DNA of 64,000 nucleotides from NCBI RefSeq assembly GCF_002127265.1, contig NZ_NFUU01000003.1, forward strand, positions 567,055 to 631,054, written 5' to 3'. A program made the translations under genes and the position numbers. Shown here piece by piece: positions 1 to 8,036 of this stretch (position 1 is its first letter; every line of letters begins with the position of its first letter). The notes beneath the pieces were generated by a model that was not told where the DNA came from, made no database searches, and saw only the letters and a list, made by a program, of their open reading frames with translations. This DNA comes from Hydrogenophaga sp. IBVHS1 (GTDB lineage: Bacteria > Pseudomonadota > Gammaproteobacteria > Burkholderiales > Burkholderiaceae_C).

Positions 1-175
1 CGAGCCCTGCGTTGGCAATGGCCGAACGCACCCGTTCGCGCGCTTCCTTCACTTCGGTGTCCGCCAGCCCCACCAGGGTGAAGCTGGGCAGGCCGTTGGC
101 CAGATGAACTTCCACACAAACGGGCCGTGCTTCCAGACCGAGCAGCGCACGGCTGTGCACCAATGACAAACCCAT
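1..175 (-). CDS. comM: ComM/YifB-family Mg-chelatase-like AAA ATPase, N-terminal fragment
   Basis: Only the first 58 codons lie in the window; the gene runs off the left edge. The translation starts MGLSLVHSRALLGLEA and continues through VEVHLANGLPSFTLVGLAD and EVKEARERVR. This is the typical N-terminal (Lon-protease-like fold) opening of ComM/YifB proteins, which are hexameric helicase-like ATPases that promote branch migration during natural transformation. The start at 175 is the first ATG and matches the usual family start. It is divergent from glnK, so the 408-bp gap holds control elements for both directions. The family call is firm from the N-terminus; function in this organism is inferred. 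Confidence 0.85.
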   Translation of the reverse strand, partial: MGLSLVHSRALLGLEARPVCVEVHLANGLPSFTLVGLADTEVKEARERVRSAIANAGL

Positions 176-242
176 CGCCGATTTCTCCCTGTTTCGGTGC
201 GTTTTTGGGGCCAACGCGTGTGAAGGGACACGGCCGGCGCAA

Positions 243-259
243 CGCACTCATTTGGTGCG
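243..259. promoter_or_regulatory. NtrC-like enhancer site upstream of glnK
   Basis: Reads CGCACT-N5-GGTGCG, an interrupted dyad close to the NtrC consensus TGCACC-N5-GGTGCA. It lies about 155 bp upstream of a -24/-12 promoter, a normal enhancer distance for sigma-54 activators. Assignment is by consensus and position. Confidence 0.55.
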
Positions 260-411
260 CACGGCTTTGGGGTGGCAGTCCTGGCCGGTGCGAAGGCGCG
301 GATGATGGCACAGCCGACGTGGAGCGAGCGATACCCGATACCCGCACCGGCATGGGGAAGTAGGTGAATGCGGTCCATTGGACGGACCAAAGGTGACGGG
401 CACTCAGCTCG

Positions 412-429
412 CTGGCATGGTCCGTGCTT
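412..429 (+). promoter_or_regulatory. sigma-54 (-24/-12) promoter for glnK-amtB
   Basis: CTGGCATGGTCCGTGCTT has the invariant GG and GC dinucleotides separated by exactly 10 nt and keeps CTGGCA of the -24 element. Two positions deviate from the consensus. Transcription would start near 438-440, leaving a leader of about 145 nt before glnK. An NtrC-like dyad lies upstream. Confidence 0.6.
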
Positions 430-467
430 GGGGGTGTAAGCGATTGATTCAAGCCCAGGGAGTTCCC

Positions 468-551
468 ATGAAACAGTCCGCTTTCCGTGTTTGGTCTGCC
501 TCCGGGGTAGATCAAGCCCGTTTCACCATCGGTGTCGGCCTCGCGGCCTGA
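468..551 (+). CDS. Possible 27-codon leader ORF ahead of glnK
   Basis: An ATG at 468 preceded by GGGAG opens a 27-codon frame (MKQSAFRVWS..., ending ...FTIGVGLAA) that stops at 551, 32 nt before glnK. It would be the first ORF on the sigma-54 transcript. It has no recognised domain. In related genomes a TorF-type porin gene often precedes glnK, and the C-terminus could be a remnant of one, but that is speculation. It could equally be chance. Confidence 0.22.
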   Translation: MKQSAFRVWSASGVDQARFTIGVGLAA

Positions 552-568
552 TCACCCTCCTGTTCTAG

Positions 569-922
<354 letters not shown>

Positions 923-953
923 TCACCGCCACTGGAAAAGAAAGATCACCGAA

Positions 954-2390
954 ATGAAAAAACTCATTGCAACCCTGTTCCTGGGCATGGGCCTGGCCTT
1001 TGGTGGCCTCAACGCCATCGCTCAAACCGCGGCACCGCCCGAGGCGCCTGCGGCCTCTGCGCCTGCAGCCACCGAAGCGCCTGCTGCCATGCCGGCGCCC
1101 GCCGCCGAGGCTCCTGCTGCCGCCGCGCCCGCCGAAGCACCCGCTGAGGCTGTCAAGGAAACCATGGACAAGGGCGACGTGGCCTGGATGATGATTTCCA
1201 CCGTGCTCGTCGTCCTCATGGTCGTGCCGGGTCTGGCACTGTTCTATGGCGGCCTGGTCCGCAGCAAGAACATGCTGTCGGTGCTGATGCAGGTGATGGT
1301 GGTGTTCTCGCTCATCGTTGTGCTGTGGGCCATTTACGGCTACAGCCTGGCGTTCGGCGGAGAAGGCCTGATCATCGCCAACCTCGACAAGGTGTTCCTG
1401 CTGGGCATCAAGTCCGACACCATGTCGGCCACCTTCACGCCTGGCGTGGTGATTCCCGAGCTGATCTTCGTGACCTTCCAGGCCACGTTCGCCGGCATCA
1501 CCTGCGCGCTGATCGTGGGCTCGTTCGCCGAGCGCATGAAGTTCGCTGCCGTGCTGCTGTTCTGCGCCCTGTGGTTCACCTTCAGCTACATCCCGATCGC
1601 TCACATGGTGTGGGGCGCTGGCGGCTACCTGTTCGACAAGGGCGCGCTGGACTTCGCAGGCGGCACCGTGGTGCACATCAACGCCGCCATGGCAGGCCTG
1701 GTGGGCGCCTACATGCTGGGCAAGCGCCTGGGCTACGGCAAGGAATCCATGGCGCCTCACAGCCTGACGCTGACCATGGTCGGTGCCTCGCTGCTGTGGG
1801 TGGGCTGGTTCGGCTTCAACGCCGGCTCCAACCTGGAAGCCAACGGCGGCGCGGGTCTGGCCTTCATCAACACGCTTCTGGCCACCGCCGCTGCCGTGCT
1901 GGCCTGGTGCATCGGTGAAGCACTGGGCAAGGGCAAGGCGTCCATGCTGGGCGCAGCGTCCGGCGCCGTGGCTGGTCTGGTGGCCATCACCCCGGCCTGC
2001 GGCTCGGTGGGCCCCATGGGCGGCATCATCATCGGCCTGGTTGCGGGCTTCCTGTGCCTCTGGGGCGTAAATGGTCTCAAGAAGATGCTGGGCGCGGACG
2101 ACTCGCTCGATGTGTTCGGCGTGCACGGCGTGGGCGGCATCGTGGGTGCGCTGCTCACCGGTGTGTTCTCTGCCGGTTCGCTCGGTGGCATCAAGGGCGA
2201 CGACTACTCCATCGGCAGCCAGCTGCTGGTGCAGGCCGAAGGCGTGCTGATCACCATCGTGTGGTCGGGCATTGTGGCCTTCATCTGCTACAAGATCGTC
2301 GACATGATGATCGGCCTGCGGGTGACGGAAGAAGCCGAACGCGAAGGTCTGGACATCACGGCCCACGGCGAGACTGCCTACAACCGCTGA
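954..2390 (+). CDS. amtB: Ammonium transporter AmtB
   Basis: The 478-residue product starts MKKLIATLFLGMGLAFGG, a cleavable signal peptide. An unusually long Ala/Pro/Glu-rich segment follows (about residues 25-68), then the eleven-helix Amt channel. Family motifs include DKGDVAWMMISTVLV, the twin-histidine regions GGTVVHINA and DVFGVHGVGG, and GWFGFNAGS. The trimeric channel moves ammonium across the inner membrane and is gated by GlnK encoded just upstream. The start at 954 fits the signal peptide; longer in-frame extensions lack one. The low-complexity A/P/E linker between signal peptide and helix 1 is longer than in enterobacterial AmtB and its role is unknown. Confidence 0.96.
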   Translation: MKKLIATLFLGMGLAFGGLNAIAQTAAPPEAPAASAPAATEAPAAMPAPAAEAPAAAAPAEAPAEAVKETMDKGDVAWMMISTVLVVLMVVPGLALFYGGLVRSKNMLSVLMQVMVVFSLIVVLWAIYGYSLAFGGEGLIIANLDKVFLLGIKSDTMSATFTPGVVIPELIFVTFQATFAGITCALIVGSFAERMKFAAVLLFCALWFTFSYIPIAHMVWGAGGYLFDKGALDFAGGTVVHINAAMAGLVGAYMLGKRLGYGKESMAPHSLTLTMVGASLLWVGWFGFNAGSNLEANGGAGLAFINTLLATAAAVLAWCIGEALGKGKASMLGAASGAVAGLVAITPACGSVGPMGGIIIGLVAGFLCLWGVNGLKKMLGADDSLDVFGVHGVGGIVGALLTGVFSAGSLGGIKGDDYSIGSQLLVQAEGVLITIVWSGIVAFICYKIVDMMIGLRVTEEAEREGLDITAHGETAYNR

Positions 2391-2415
2391 TACCAGCGTT
2401 CTCCAAGGTTTTGAA

Positions 2416-2448
2416 AACCCGCGTGCCGAAAGGCGCGCGGGTTTTTTT
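2416..2448 (+). terminator. Rho-independent terminator after amtB
   Basis: A 12-bp GC-rich stem (AACCCGCGTGCC / GGCGCGCGGGTT, one G-T pair), a GAAA loop and seven T residues, 26 nt after the amtB stop. It separates amtB from the convergent hipA gene. Confidence 0.92.
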
Positions 2449-2466
2449 ATGGAGCGCAGGCCGTGC

Positions 2467-3789
2467 TCAGCCCACGAAAACCCGAGCGCGATCCTGCATG
2501 TGGCCGCTGATGAGCGCAATCTCATCAGGATCAATTGCAGCCTCCCGTGCGAAGGCGCCCCACCGGGCGATCGCCGAGCGCACGGTGTCAATCACATCCG
2601 GGAGTTCGGCCAGCAGGTCGAAACGCTCTGCCACCGCGCGCACATCGGCGCGGGTGATGCCGTCGAATTTGCCGTTGATCGACATCTGGTGCTGTTGCAC
2701 CCATTCGCTGCCCGGCCTGTACGCGTGCGTGATGTCGTAGGCGGGCGCCAGTTCCCAACGGCCGTGCTGCCGCATCAGAAACGAAAAGTTCTTCGTGTGA
2801 TCGTCGTTGTTGACCGCCAGCACATTGAAGACCATGCGACGCAGAACCTGCACCATCGCAGCTTGATCGACCTTCAAGGACTGCGCCGCGTTGAAGAGCT
2901 GGTTGTAGCTGTGCGTTCCCACCTGCTTGTAGTTCAGATGTGAAATCGCGCAGAGCGTCTGCATGTGATGCCGCACATTGCCGGTGCGGTCGAAGCGTTG
3001 CGTCATGAAGTGCGCTCGCCCGTTCTCGCGCAGCAGGCGGCACGGCGACATCTCGATGGCGGCGGCCAACACCATCTGGTGGTAGGCGTACTCGATCCGG
3101 CCGTAGCTCCCGGAAGGGCCAAGCTGGTTGTCCGGTCCCATGCCGTCGAACTTGAGCAGCCACGCCTCGAATCCCTCGGGAATGTCGAACTGGCCCGTGC
3201 GCACTTCCTCGGTCTGCGGGTTCCAGGCGATCGTGGCCTTGGCGCGAGCCCCGCCAGCCGATGTACCGACCTGAATGATTTGTTTGAGTGCAGCCTGCGC
3301 ATGGTCCTCGCTGTCGAATTCGCCATGGACCGCCATGCGTGCCGCTTCTACGAGCTTGCCCATTTCGATGGCGGAGGGTTTGGTGGGTGTCGGCCCGCGC
3401 ATAGGGCCAAAGGTCAGCACCCCCATGCCGCGCTTACCCATGTAGGCCAGTCGGTCCAGCGGGGTGACGGCTTCCCTGCGCACGCCATGATCAGCCATCC
3501 AGGCGTCGATGAGAGCATTGCCAAAATCGTCTGGCAGTGCGTCGGCCAGCATGGCGGGCAGCCGCTTGAAAGTCGCCTCGGGCAAATCGGTGAACATGAA
3601 TGGCTCACTCGATTGCGCCAGCGGCATCGAGAGGGGAGCGAGTTCTACGCCACCGCGAATCCAGGCGGGGTCGTACTGGAAGGCGTAGAAGTTTTTCGTG
3701 GGCTCCAATGCCACAGCGCCTACGCGCTTGCCCCATGCGCGTACCTCCACGGCATGCACGGTTTTGTAGGGTGTGTTCCGCGTGGCCAT
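2467..3789 (-). CDS. hipA: HipA-family serine/threonine kinase toxin
   Basis: The 440-residue product matches the HipA length. The N-terminal subdomain contains LPDDFGNALIDAWM near 86-98. Kinase-core elements follow: a GTSAGGARAK phosphate-loop segment (175-184), the catalytic NNDDHTKNF (327-335) and the metal-binding YDIT (351-354). HipA kinases phosphorylate glutamyl-tRNA synthetase or related targets and induce dormancy; the antitoxin partner is the XRE repressor encoded 4 bp upstream. All key residues are present, so it should be active. It lies convergent to amtB behind a terminator. The target in this host cannot be read from the sequence. Confidence 0.93.
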   Translation of the reverse strand: MATRNTPYKTVHAVEVRAWGKRVGAVALEPTKNFYAFQYDPAWIRGGVELAPLSMPLAQSSEPFMFTDLPEATFKRLPAMLADALPDDFGNALIDAWMADHGVRREAVTPLDRLAYMGKRGMGVLTFGPMRGPTPTKPSAIEMGKLVEAARMAVHGEFDSEDHAQAALKQIIQVGTSAGGARAKATIAWNPQTEEVRTGQFDIPEGFEAWLLKFDGMGPDNQLGPSGSYGRIEYAYHQMVLAAAIEMSPCRLLRENGRAHFMTQRFDRTGNVRHHMQTLCAISHLNYKQVGTHSYNQLFNAAQSLKVDQAAMVQVLRRMVFNVLAVNNDDHTKNFSFLMRQHGRWELAPAYDITHAYRPGSEWVQQHQMSINGKFDGITRADVRAVAERFDLLAELPDVIDTVRSAIARWGAFAREAAIDPDEIALISGHMQDRARVFVG

Positions 3790-3793
3790 TTGG

Positions 3794-4111
3794 TCAATCC
3801 TTGTTGGGCTCGGGCTTGCGACGCTTGTAGGCCCGCTGACGCGGCTGCCGCTGGTTGATCATGTCCAGCGGGTTGATGGTCACAGGAGGTTGCAGCGTGG
3901 TGAGCCAGTCTTCTCGCCGCAAGGCTTTCAACACAGAGACAAAAGAGGCGAGGGTCGATCCTGCCCCCGCTTCGAGCCGACGCACCGCGTTGATGGACAT
4001 GTCCGTTTTCCGGGCCAGTTCCTCAAGCGTCAGATTGGCGCGCAGTCGCTGCGCGCGCAGCTGCTCACCCAATGCGGCGAGCAATTCTTCTGTGGTTTGG
4101 CCATTGCTCAT
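3794..4111 (-). CDS. hipB: HipB-like XRE-family antitoxin/repressor
   Basis: The 105-residue product has a helix-turn-helix at about 16-62 (LRAQRLRANLTLEELARKTD then SINAVRRLEAG) and a basic, disordered-looking tail rich in R, K and P. Members of this family bind the operator ahead of their own operon and neutralise HipA. It is the first gene of the pair, 4 bp before hipA, with an AT-rich promoter region immediately upstream. Its tail resembles that of antitoxins where the C-terminus contacts the toxin, but this is inference. Confidence 0.88.
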   Translation of the reverse strand: MSNGQTTEELLAALGEQLRAQRLRANLTLEELARKTDMSINAVRRLEAGAGSTLASFVSVLKALRREDWLTTLQPPVTINPLDMINQRQPRQRAYKRRKPEPNKD

Positions 4112-4117
4112 AAAACC

Positions 4118-4170
4118 CTGTTTTCGGATATTTGAACGAGATATTCTCTATTTATATTCGATTTTGAATA
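4118..4170 (-). promoter_or_regulatory. AT-rich promoter/operator region of hipBA
   Basis: This stretch is far richer in A+T than its surroundings. It contains an inverted repeat TATTC-N6-GAATA (4155-4170) and two copies of GATATT (near 4127 and 4139). Position directly upstream of hipB suggests autoregulatory operator sites. No clear -35/-10 pair can be fixed. Confidence 0.4.
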
Positions 4171-4254
4171 AAAATGACATACCTGTGCCGGTAGCCAATC
4201 CCAGGCTTGCGTAAGATTCGCACCCGCATGCTTCACGACATTCAGGAGGAAACC

Positions 4255-4482
4255 ATGTCCCTTGCCCAGCCGCGCCTCGTCGCCATCGCACTCTTCGCCA
4301 GCCTGACCATGGGTGGCCTCGCCGCCCAGACCACCGGCAGCGACGGCAAGCGAAAAGCGCCCTCGAAGGTGACCTTTCACAAGGCGCCGTCTGAAGAGAG
4401 CCCGCAGGTAAGGGCGCAGCGGCTCAAACGCGAATGCAAAGGCCGGCCCAACGCCGGCATGTGCGCCGGGTACACCCGCTGA
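4255..4482 (+). CDS. Small exported protein of unknown function
   Basis: The 75-residue protein has a signal peptide (MSLAQPRLVAIALFASLTMGGLAAQ). A short basic mature part follows, ending RLKRECKGRPNAGMCAGYTR with two cysteines that could form a disulfide. The ATG at 4255 is chosen because AGGAGG precedes it at ideal distance; an upstream TTG at 4207 has no such site. The C-terminal RECKGRPNAG pattern resembles small uncharacterised Burkholderiales proteins. It stands alone between hipBA and the glycolate operon. I do not recognise a function. Confidence 0.72.
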   Translation: MSLAQPRLVAIALFASLTMGGLAAQTTGSDGKRKAPSKVTFHKAPSEESPQVRAQRLKRECKGRPNAGMCAGYTR

Positions 4483-4560
4483 GGCTGTCTCGCTGCAATT
4501 GCACGGCTCTGTGCAGAAAATTCAAGGCTCGCCACGGGGCCTGCGACTACCATCGCAGCC

Positions 4561-5679
4561 ATGCCTGAAAGCCCCCACGAGTACCCCAGCCAGCTGATCG
4601 AACAGGTGCGCGCCGCCGCTGCAGCGCGCACACCGCTGCGCATTGCAGGTGGCCACACCAAGGCCTTTTACGGCGAGCCCGTGCGGGGCGAAGCTTTGAG
4701 CACCTCCGGCTGGACGGGCATCGTGAGCCACGAGCCGAGTGAGCTGGTGGTGACGGTGCGCGCGGGCACACCGCTGGCCGAGCTGGAGGCGGTGCTGGCC
4801 GAACAGGGCCAGTGCCTGCCATTCGAGCCACCGCATTTCGGGCCCGGCGGCACCGTGGGCGGCATGGTGGCGGCCGGTCTGGCCGGGCCAGCGCGAGCCA
4901 GCGTGGGCACGGTGCGCGACTACGTGCTGGGCGCGCGCTTCATCAACGGGCGCGGCGAGTTGCTCACCTTTGGCGGCCAGGTGATGAAGAACGTGGCGGG
5001 CTACGACGTGAGCCGTGTGCTGGCCGGATCTCTGGGCCAGCTCGGTGTGATCACCGAAGTGAGCCTGAAGGTGCTGCCATTTGCGCCGGCCGAGGCCACG
5101 CTGGTGTTCGAACTGGGGCAGCACGAAGCGCTGGAGCAACTGCACCGCTGGGGCGGGCAGCCTTTGCCGATCGACGCGAGTTGCTGGGTGAAGGACGACA
5201 CACAACCCAGCGCGCCCGATCTGCTTTTCCTGCGCCTGCGCGGTGCCGTGGCGGCGGTGGACGCGGCGTGTAAACGCATGCTGCGCGAAGCCGGCGGAAC
5301 GCGCATGGACAACGCGCAGGCCGGGCCCGACTGGGCGCTGTGTCGCGACCAGCGCCTGCCGTTCTTCATTGCGCCATCGCCGGATCTGTGCCTTTGGCGT
5401 TTGTCGGTGCCGCAGACCGCGCCGGCGATTCCATTGCCGTGGGCGCAGCTCATCGAATGGCAAGGTGCGCAGCGCTGGCTGTGGGCGCCCGCGAGTGCGG
5501 CGGCTGAAATCCGCGCCGCCACCGCAGCGGTGAACGGCCATGCCACGCTCTTCCGCACTGGCGCCGACGGCGCACCAGGTGTGCCGCGCTTCGACGCGTT
5601 GACCCCCACCATCGCCGCCATCACCGAGCGCCTGCGCGCCGAGTTCGATCCCGCCCGCATCTTTGCCCAGCCCGTTTGA
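4561..5679 (+). CDS. glcE: Glycolate oxidase FAD-binding subunit GlcE
   Basis: The 372-residue product matches the usual GlcE length of about 350-370. It carries the FAD-binding PCMH-fold motifs: RIAGGHTK near 27-34, FEPPHFGPGGTVGGMVAAG near 96-114 and NVAGYDVSRVLAGSLG near 144-159. GlcDEF oxidises glycolate to glyoxylate and passes electrons to the membrane quinone pool. glcF follows 13 bp downstream. The catalytic partner glcD is not adjacent, because the gene before is an unrelated small protein. Either glcD lies elsewhere or another oxidase subunit substitutes. Confidence 0.93.
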   Translation: MPESPHEYPSQLIEQVRAAAAARTPLRIAGGHTKAFYGEPVRGEALSTSGWTGIVSHEPSELVVTVRAGTPLAELEAVLAEQGQCLPFEPPHFGPGGTVGGMVAAGLAGPARASVGTVRDYVLGARFINGRGELLTFGGQVMKNVAGYDVSRVLAGSLGQLGVITEVSLKVLPFAPAEATLVFELGQHEALEQLHRWGGQPLPIDASCWVKDDTQPSAPDLLFLRLRGAVAAVDAACKRMLREAGGTRMDNAQAGPDWALCRDQRLPFFIAPSPDLCLWRLSVPQTAPAIPLPWAQLIEWQGAQRWLWAPASAAAEIRAATAAVNGHATLFRTGADGAPGVPRFDALTPTIAAITERLRAEFDPARIFAQPV

Positions 5680-5692
5680 GAGCGCACCCGCC

Positions 5693-6934
5693 ATGCAAAC
5701 CCAGCTCTCCCCCGAATACCAGCAGCGTGCCGATGGCCGGGCGGCCGAGGCGATTTTGCGCAAGTGCGTGCACTGCGGCTTCTGCACCGCCACCTGCCCC
5801 ACCTACCAGTTGCTCGGCGATGAACTTGACGGCCCGCGCGGGCGCATCTACCTCATCAAACAGGTGCTCGAAGGCACCGAGCCCACGCGCAAGACGCAGC
5901 TGCACCTGGACCGCTGCCTCACTTGCCGCAACTGCGAAACCACCTGCCCCAGCGGCGTGGACTACGGCCACCTGGTCGACATCGGCCGCAAGATCGTCGA
6001 TGAAAAAGTGGCGCGGCCGGCCGGTGAAAACGCGGTGCGCTGGTTGCTGAAAGAAGGTCTGCCCTCACCGCTGTTCGGCCCGGCGATGAAGCTGGGTCAA
6101 CTGGTTCGCCCGCTGCTGCCTTCCGGCTTGAAGAACAAGGTGCCGGCTCCTCAAGCCACAGGTCGACTGCCCACGACCACGCATGCGCGCAAGGTCCTGC
6201 TGCTGGCCGGCTGCGTGCAGCCCGCGATGATGCCCAACATCCACGCCGCCACCGCGCGCGTGCTCGATGCCGCTGGCATCCAGAGCGTGGTGGCACCGCA
6301 GGCCGGCTGCTGCGGCGCGGTGAAGTTCCACCTGAACGACCAGGACGGCGGCAAGGCGCAGATGCGCGCCAACATCGACGCGTGGTGGCCCTATATAGAC
6401 AGTGGTGTCGAGGCCATCGTGATGAACGCCTCCGGCTGCGGCGTGACGGTGAAGGAATACGGCCACATCCTGGCCGACGACCCGGCGTACGCCGAACGCG
6501 CTGCCCGCGTGAGCGCCCTCACACGCGACCTGAGCGAACTGCTGCCGTCTCTGGTGCCGGCGCTGCGCCCGAAGCTCAAGCACACGCCCGATGCCTCACG
6601 CGTCATCGCCTTCCACCCGCCTTGCACGCTGCAACACGGCCAGCAACTCAAGGGCGGCGTGGAGCAACACCTGGCCGCGCTCGGTTTCACCGTGCAGGTG
6701 GCGAAGAACGAAGCCCACCTGTGCTGTGGGTCGGCCGGCACGTATTCGGTGCTCCAGCCCGACATTGCCTACACCCTGCGCGACCGCAAGCTCGGCCACC
6801 TCGACGAACTGAAACCCGCCGTGATCGCCAGCGCCAACATCGGCTGCATCACGCACCTGCAGAGCGGCACGGCCACACCCGTGCGGCACTGGGTGGAGGT
6901 GCTGGACGACGCGCTGGGCGGCCACCCGGCATGA
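5693..6934 (+). CDS. glcF: Glycolate oxidase iron-sulfur subunit GlcF
   Basis: The 413-residue product has two ferredoxin-type [4Fe-4S] motifs, CVHCGFCTATCP (C25, C28, C31, C35) and CLTCRNCETTCP (C75, C78, C81, C85). Two CCG-domain repeats follow (GCCGAVKFH and LCCGSAGTY), typical of GlcF and heterodisulfide-reductase-like subunits. It should carry electrons from the flavin subunits to quinone. The ATG at 5693 is preferred because it places the usual MQTQLSPEY N-terminus. The stop overlaps the lrgA start (ATGA), indicating translational coupling. Confidence 0.94.
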   Translation: MQTQLSPEYQQRADGRAAEAILRKCVHCGFCTATCPTYQLLGDELDGPRGRIYLIKQVLEGTEPTRKTQLHLDRCLTCRNCETTCPSGVDYGHLVDIGRKIVDEKVARPAGENAVRWLLKEGLPSPLFGPAMKLGQLVRPLLPSGLKNKVPAPQATGRLPTTTHARKVLLLAGCVQPAMMPNIHAATARVLDAAGIQSVVAPQAGCCGAVKFHLNDQDGGKAQMRANIDAWWPYIDSGVEAIVMNASGCGVTVKEYGHILADDPAYAERAARVSALTRDLSELLPSLVPALRPKLKHTPDASRVIAFHPPCTLQHGQQLKGGVEQHLAALGFTVQVAKNEAHLCCGSAGTYSVLQPDIAYTLRDRKLGHLDELKPAVIASANIGCITHLQSGTATPVRHWVEVLDDALGGHPA

Positions 6935-7290
6935 TCCCCGCGCTCGCCACCCTGCTCGCGTGCCAGTTGCTGGGCGAGGTGGTGGTGCGGTGGGCCGCCC
7001 TGCCCGTGCCCGGGCCCGTGGTGGGCCTGGCCCTGCTGCTGGCCGGGCTGGCGCTGCGGCCGAAATGGGTGGATGCCATCAAGCCCACCTCGCAGGGTCT
7101 GCTGCAACACCTTTCGCTGCTGTTTGTGCCGGCTGGCGTGGGTGTGATGCAGCACCTGCAACGCCTGGGCAGCGAAGCGCTGGCCATCGGTGTGGCGCTG
7201 GTCGTGAGCACCTTCGTGGGCCTGGCCGTCTCGGCCTGGGTGATGATCTGGCTCATGCACCGACAGGGGAGGCGCAACGATGGCCCCTGA
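6931..7290 (+). CDS. lrgA: LrgA/CidA-family membrane protein
   Basis: The 119-residue protein is almost wholly hydrophobic, with four predicted membrane segments and the family signature LPVPGPVVGLALLL near 23-36. LrgA/CidA proteins were described as holin-like. The plastid LrgAB fusion PLGG1 carries glycolate and glycerate, and bacterial LrgAB pairs have been linked to small organic acid transport. Here the start overlaps the glcF stop and the end overlaps lrgB by 11 nt, so all four genes should be one transcript. A glycolate transporter subunit is the most economical reading. Confidence 0.88.
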   Translation: MIPALATLLACQLLGEVVVRWAALPVPGPVVGLALLLAGLALRPKWVDAIKPTSQGLLQHLSLLFVPAGVGVMQHLQRLGSEALAIGVALVVSTFVGLAVSAWVMIWLMHRQGRRNDGP

Positions 7291-8020
7291 ATCACCGCAG
7301 CGCCTCATCGACATCTGGGTCTACCTCTCGGCCACACCGCTGCTGGGCCTCACGCTCACGCTCGTGGTGTACCAGGCCGCGTTCACGCTGTACCGGCGCT
7401 GCGGTTTTCATCCACTGGCCAACCCGGTGCCGCTGGCCGTACTGGTGCTGGCGACCTTGCTCTGGGCCACCAGCACGCCCTACGCCATCTACTTTGAAGG
7501 CGCACAGTTCGTGCACTTCCTGCTCGGTCCCGCCACGGTGGCGCTGGCCGTGCCGCTGTTCGAACAGATGCACCGCCTGCGCCGGCTCGCGCTGCCACTG
7601 CTTGGCGCGCTGGTGGCCGGCGTCCTGGCCACCACCACCACCGCCATCGTGCTGGCCTGGGCCCTCGGCGCCTCCACCGCCACCATCGCCTCGCTCGCAC
7701 CCAAGTCCGTCACCATGCCCGTGGCCATGGGCATCGCAGAAAAAATCGGCGGCCTGCCCTCGCTCACCGCCGTGCTCGTCATGGGCACCGGCGTGCTCGG
7801 CGCCGTCGGCGCACGCTACCTGTTCGACGCCCTGCGCATCCGCGACCCGGCGGTGCGCGGCTTCGCCCTCGGCACCATCGCCCACGGCATCGGCACCGCA
7901 CGGGCGTTTCAGGAGAGCGAGGAGACGGGCGCCTTCGCCGGGCTGGCGATGGGGCTGAGCGCGCTGTTCAGTGCGCTGGTGCTGCCTTCGGTGGCGGGGT
8001 TGTTGTTGCGGTGGGTGTAG
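7280..8020 (+). CDS. lrgB: LrgB-family membrane protein, candidate glycolate carrier
   Basis: The 246-residue polytopic protein has the LrgB signature around LAPKSVTMPVAMGIAEKIGG (residues about 138-157) and the conserved AHGIGTARAFQESEETGAFAGL near the C-terminus. It overlaps lrgA by 11 nt and is the last gene of glcE-glcF-lrgA-lrgB. Family members pair with LrgA; the plant homologue PLGG1 exports glycolate and imports glycerate. Placement behind glycolate oxidase subunits favours a transport role over cell lysis. It faces a convergent LytTR regulator 16 bp away. Confidence 0.92.
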   Translation: MAPESPQRLIDIWVYLSATPLLGLTLTLVVYQAAFTLYRRCGFHPLANPVPLAVLVLATLLWATSTPYAIYFEGAQFVHFLLGPATVALAVPLFEQMHRLRRLALPLLGALVAGVLATTTTAIVLAWALGASTATIASLAPKSVTMPVAMGIAEKIGGLPSLTAVLVMGTGVLGAVGARYLFDALRIRDPAVRGFALGTIAHGIGTARAFQESEETGAFAGLAMGLSALFSALVLPSVAGLLLRWV

Positions 8021-8036
8021 CGAGGAAGCGGCGAGC

